From positions 110,422 to 174,421 of the forward strand of contig NZ_JAEFCB010000004.1 of the NCBI RefSeq assembly GCF_016405905.1: DNA of 64,000 nt, written 5' to 3'. This DNA is from Variovorax sp. IB41. GTDB lineage: Bacteria; Pseudomonadota; Gammaproteobacteria; Burkholderiales; Burkholderiaceae_C. Position 1 is the first letter of the stretch. Each line of letters opens with the position of its first letter. This document shows positions 59,494-64,000 of the stretch, piece after piece. The notes below the pieces were generated by a model, which did not search any database, was not told the origin of the DNA, and saw only the letters and a program-made list of their open reading frames with translations. The position numbers were made by a program, and so were the translations under genes.

Positions 59494-60132
59494 ATGAATT
59501 CCGCCCCTCCTCCCCTCCTCCAGATCGAGGCACTGCGCTTCGCCTACCCCGACCAGACCCCCATCGCCAACGGCTGGAACGCCGCCATCGGCCCCGGCAT
59601 CACGCTGCTCTACGGCGACACCGGCGCCGGCAAATCGGCGCTACTCCAGGTGATCGCCGGCGTTCTGCCCGCCACGAAGGGCCGGCTGACCGTCGCGGGC
59701 ACCAGTCTCGATGCGTCGCCCGAGGCCTACCGCCGCAACGTCTTCTTCGTCGACCCGGCCACGGACAAGTTCGACCAGGTCACGGCGCGGGCTTGCACCG
59801 CCACCCTCCGCGAAGGCAACGCGCACTTCGACGAAGCCCTCTGGCAGACGCTGATCGAAGGCTTTTCCCTCCCCCCGCACATCGACAAGCCGATGTACAT
59901 GCTCTCCACGGGGTCCAGGCGCAAGGTCTGGCTGGCCGCCGCCCTCGCCTCGGGGCGCCCGCTGGTGCTGCTGGACGAGCCGACGGCCGCGCTGGACGCC
60001 GGCTCGGTCCGCGCCCTGTGGGGCGCCCTGGCCGACCTGGCAGAGCAGCCCGGACGGGCCGTCATCGTCGCCAGCGCCGCGCGGATCGACGAGGTGCCGC
60101 TGGCCGCCACCATCGAATTGCCCCTCGATTGA
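59494..60132 (+). CDS. Orphan ABC-transporter ATP-binding protein
   Basis: A 212-residue ABC ATPase: Walker [13 protein letters not shown] (about 41-52), signature LSTGSRRK (about 148-155, a departure from LSGGQ) and Walker [14 protein letters not shown] (about 166-178). The short length is like CcmA/FtsE-type single-domain proteins. No permease gene lies next to it, so its partner is elsewhere or it acts without a transporter. Confidence 0.85.
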   Translation: MNSAPPPLLQIEALRFAYPDQTPIANGWNAAIGPGITLLYGDTGAGKSALLQVIAGVLPATKGRLTVAGTSLDASPEAYRRNVFFVDPATDKFDQVTARACTATLREGNAHFDEALWQTLIEGFSLPPHIDKPMYMLSTGSRRKVWLAAALASGRPLVLLDEPTAALDAGSVRALWGALADLAEQPGRAVIVASAARIDEVPLAATIELPLD

Positions 60133-60268
60133 CAGAGCCTCGCGCGGGGAGATAACCCCGGCGGCTGTCCGGGCGGGTCGCCGCCCGGCGACAATCGCGG
60201 ATTCCGGCGGTCCGATCCCGTCGGGAGTTCCAGCCACCCGACCCCCTCAGCTTTACGGAAGCAAGCGC

Positions 60269-62506
<2,238 letters not shown>

Positions 62507-62645
62507 TGAGGAAACGGGCGGCGTTCGCGCTTCATTGCTGAAGCCGGATGCTTGCCTCTATGACGGCCTGCCGCGCAAGCGACAGGTCGTTGTCATTTGT
62601 GGGGCCCATCACCGATGCCCCGTGAATCCCGACCGAGGAGACGCA

Positions 62646-63044
62646 ATGCAAATCCGCGAAATCGCCGCTTCGGACCTCGAAGCCGTCTACCGCCTGCTCG
62701 CTGCCAACGGATGGGCGCACCGGATTCCTGACGAGGCGTACCTCGGCAGGCTGGTAGCGGCGTCGCAGCACGCATGGGTCGCCGTGGTCGATGGAGCCAT
62801 CGCCGGCTTCGCACGCGCCCTCACCGACGGGCTCTCGAACGGCTACCTGTCGATGGTGGTGGTCGCGGCGCCGTTTCGCGGACGCGGCATCGGCCGAGGG
62901 TTGGTCGAGCACATCGTGGGCGCCGAGGAGAACGTCACCTGGGTCCTGCGCGCAGGCAGGGACGGCGCGCCGGCTTTCTTCGCCAGGCTGGGCTTCGCGC
63001 CCTCGACGCTCGCGATGGAGCGGCCCCGCGCCGCACGGGGCTAG
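62646..63044 (+). CDS. GNAT family N-acetyltransferase
   Basis: A 132-residue small acetyltransferase with YLSMVVVAAPFRGRGIGRGLVEHIVG (acetyl-CoA loop RGRGIG) and the C-terminal APAFFARLGFAPSTLAME. The ATG at 62646 gives the typical GNAT opening MQIREIAASDLEAVYRLL. Substrate unknown. Confidence 0.87.
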   Translation: MQIREIAASDLEAVYRLLAANGWAHRIPDEAYLGRLVAASQHAWVAVVDGAIAGFARALTDGLSNGYLSMVVVAAPFRGRGIGRGLVEHIVGAEENVTWVLRAGRDGAPAFFARLGFAPSTLAMERPRAARG

Positions 63045-63085
63045 ACTGTTCGCCCGTCAACCACGCTGCGAAAGGCAGGCCATTC

Positions 63086-63427
63086 ATGAAACTCTGGTTG
63101 ATTTCCATCGCGTGCATCGCAGCGGCCGGTGCCACCCACGCGGCCGAGAGCTGCGAGACCTTGCGCGCACAAATCGAATCGAAGATCAGCGCGGCGGGCG
63201 TCACGCGCTTCGCGGTGCTCACCCTCGATGCCGACACGCCCGCGGCCGGGCAGGTGGTGGGCAGCTGCGAACTGGGCACCAAGAAGATCGTCTATCAGCG
63301 CGATGTGGGGTCGGCGCCCGGCGCCGCAGTCCCGGCAACGACACCGCCCAGCACGCCCGAAGACAGCGACATCCTGACCGAATGCAAGGACGGCACGGTG
63401 TCCGTCGGCGGCACCTGCAAACGCTGA
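63086..63427 (+). CDS. DUF1161 family secreted protein
   Basis: A 113-residue periplasmic protein: signal peptide (cleaved after about residue 19, THA), then the DUF1161 pattern SCETLRAQIESKISAAGVTRFAVLTLD and GQVVGSCELGTKKIVYQR, with a C-terminal extension carrying two more Cys (TECKDGTVSVGGTCKR). The function of the family is unknown. Confidence 0.85.
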   Translation: MKLWLISIACIAAAGATHAAESCETLRAQIESKISAAGVTRFAVLTLDADTPAAGQVVGSCELGTKKIVYQRDVGSAPGAAVPATTPPSTPEDSDILTECKDGTVSVGGTCKR

Positions 63428-63462
63428 GCGCAGGCACACAGGGGCGCGGCGCGAAGAAGACG

Positions 63463-64000
63463 ATGAACCCCTTCCTGCTCTCCCTGCCGCGGTTGTTCTT
63501 CGGCCTCGTCACGCTGGTGGCCGTCGGCTGGCAGTTGTCGATCCATGTGCGCATGGGCTTCGATGTCGTCAACTTCTTCAGCTACTTCACCAACCTGTCG
63601 AACTTGTTCGCCGCGTTCGTGCTGCTGCTGACGGGAGTGCACTTCTTGTCGGGCCGTGCGTCGTCCGCCTCGATGGACCGGCTGCGCGCCGTTTCGACCG
63701 TCAACATGGCGGTGGTCGGCATCGTCTTCGCGCTGCTACTGCGCAACGTGGACCTCGGCGCGCTGCTGCCGTGGATCAACACCTGGCTGCACTACGTGAT
63801 GCCCTGCGCCGTCGTGCTTGACTGGCTGCTGCAGCCACCGCGCACGCGGCTGGGCGGCAGGCAACTGCTGGCGATCCAGATCTTTCCGATCGCGTACCTC
63901 GTCTACGTGCTGGCGCGCGGCAGCGCCGCCGGCTGGTACCCCTACCCCTTTCTCAACCCCGCGAACGTGGGCGGCTACGGCGGCGTGGCCGTGTATGCCG
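63463..64000 (+). CDS. Pr6Pr family membrane protein, 5' part
   Basis: The frame is open from ATG 63463 to the window end (179 codons, no stop). The protein has repeated hydrophobic helices and the Pr6Pr/FAR-17a-like hallmarks NFFSYFTNLSNLFAAFVLLL and WINTWLHYVMPCAVVLDWLLQPP. Members are six-helix membrane proteins without a settled function in bacteria. A complete protein would need roughly 25-40 more residues beyond the window. Confidence 0.85.
   Translation, partial: MNPFLLSLPRLFFGLVTLVAVGWQLSIHVRMGFDVVNFFSYFTNLSNLFAAFVLLLTGVHFLSGRASSASMDRLRAVSTVNMAVVGIVFALLLRNVDLGALLPWINTWLHYVMPCAVVLDWLLQPPRTRLGGRQLLAIQIFPIAYLVYVLARGSAAGWYPYPFLNPANVGGYGGVAVYA

Overview
The window looks like a chromosomal segment of a high-GC betaproteobacterium of the Comamonadaceae, most likely Variovorax or a close relative. 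The reasons are the strongly G/C-biased third codon positions, several Bug/TctC periplasmic receptors beside catabolic enzymes, a monomeric NADP isocitrate dehydrogenase, many LysR and GntR/FCD regulators, and an algZ-algR pair divergent from argH. I saw no prophage, insertion sequence, CRISPR array, rRNA or tRNA. No gene-free stretch exceeds 300 bases; the longest, 51500-51765, holds nothing I can name.

1-5.9 kb: the 3' part of a giant trimeric autotransporter adhesin built from SLST repeats, followed by an orphan winged-helix regulator with a degenerate receiver domain, then a LysR gene on the opposite strand. 5.9-8.6 kb: an acetyltransferase, then two side-by-side modules in which a small tautomerase gene is divergent from a regulator (HxlR, TetR). 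8.6-14.7 kb: algZ-algR-AI-2E-type permease (minus strand, translationally coupled), divergent argH, and a rhomboid protease with a helical-repeat tail. 14.9-20.7 kb: a complete RND multidrug efflux operon (adaptor, pump, outer-membrane channel) ended by a hairpin.

20.8-24.8 kb: a catabolic cluster (GntR/FCD regulator, Bug receptor, MmgE/PrpD protein, solute-binding lipoprotein). 24.8-29.8 kb: two unknown envelope genes, divergent from an ECF sigma/anti-sigma pair, an SGNH hydrolase and a TPR lipoprotein. 29.9-37.2 kb: an OpgC-type acyltransferase divergent from a thioester-containing bacterial alpha-2-macroglobulin. 37.3-41 kb: an accessory stretch of small genes, including a lower-GC tyrosine phosphatase, a broken NIPSNAP gene and a class D beta-lactamase.

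41.1-48.6 kb: two catabolic operons around a LysR gene: lactonase/Bug/YciI, then EthD-like protein/MHS transporter/DUF2848/amidase. 48.6-51.5 kb: acetyltransferases, small proteins and a LysE exporter, closed by a bidirectional terminator. 51.8-55.5 kb: pbpC coupled to a TPM-domain gene. 55.5-60.1 kb: a membrane coiled-coil protein, a second GntR/FCD regulator with a CynX-like transporter, a secreted unknown and an orphan ABC ATPase. 60.3-64 kb: icd, an acetyltransferase, a DUF1161 protein and the start of a Pr6Pr membrane protein cut by the window end.

Together the segment is rich in envelope functions (adhesion, efflux, periplasmic protease trapping, peptidoglycan synthesis, glucan modification) interleaved with small regulated catabolic cassettes typical of soil betaproteobacteria. 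Many very long minus-strand reading frames over these genes are high-GC shadows and are not annotated.
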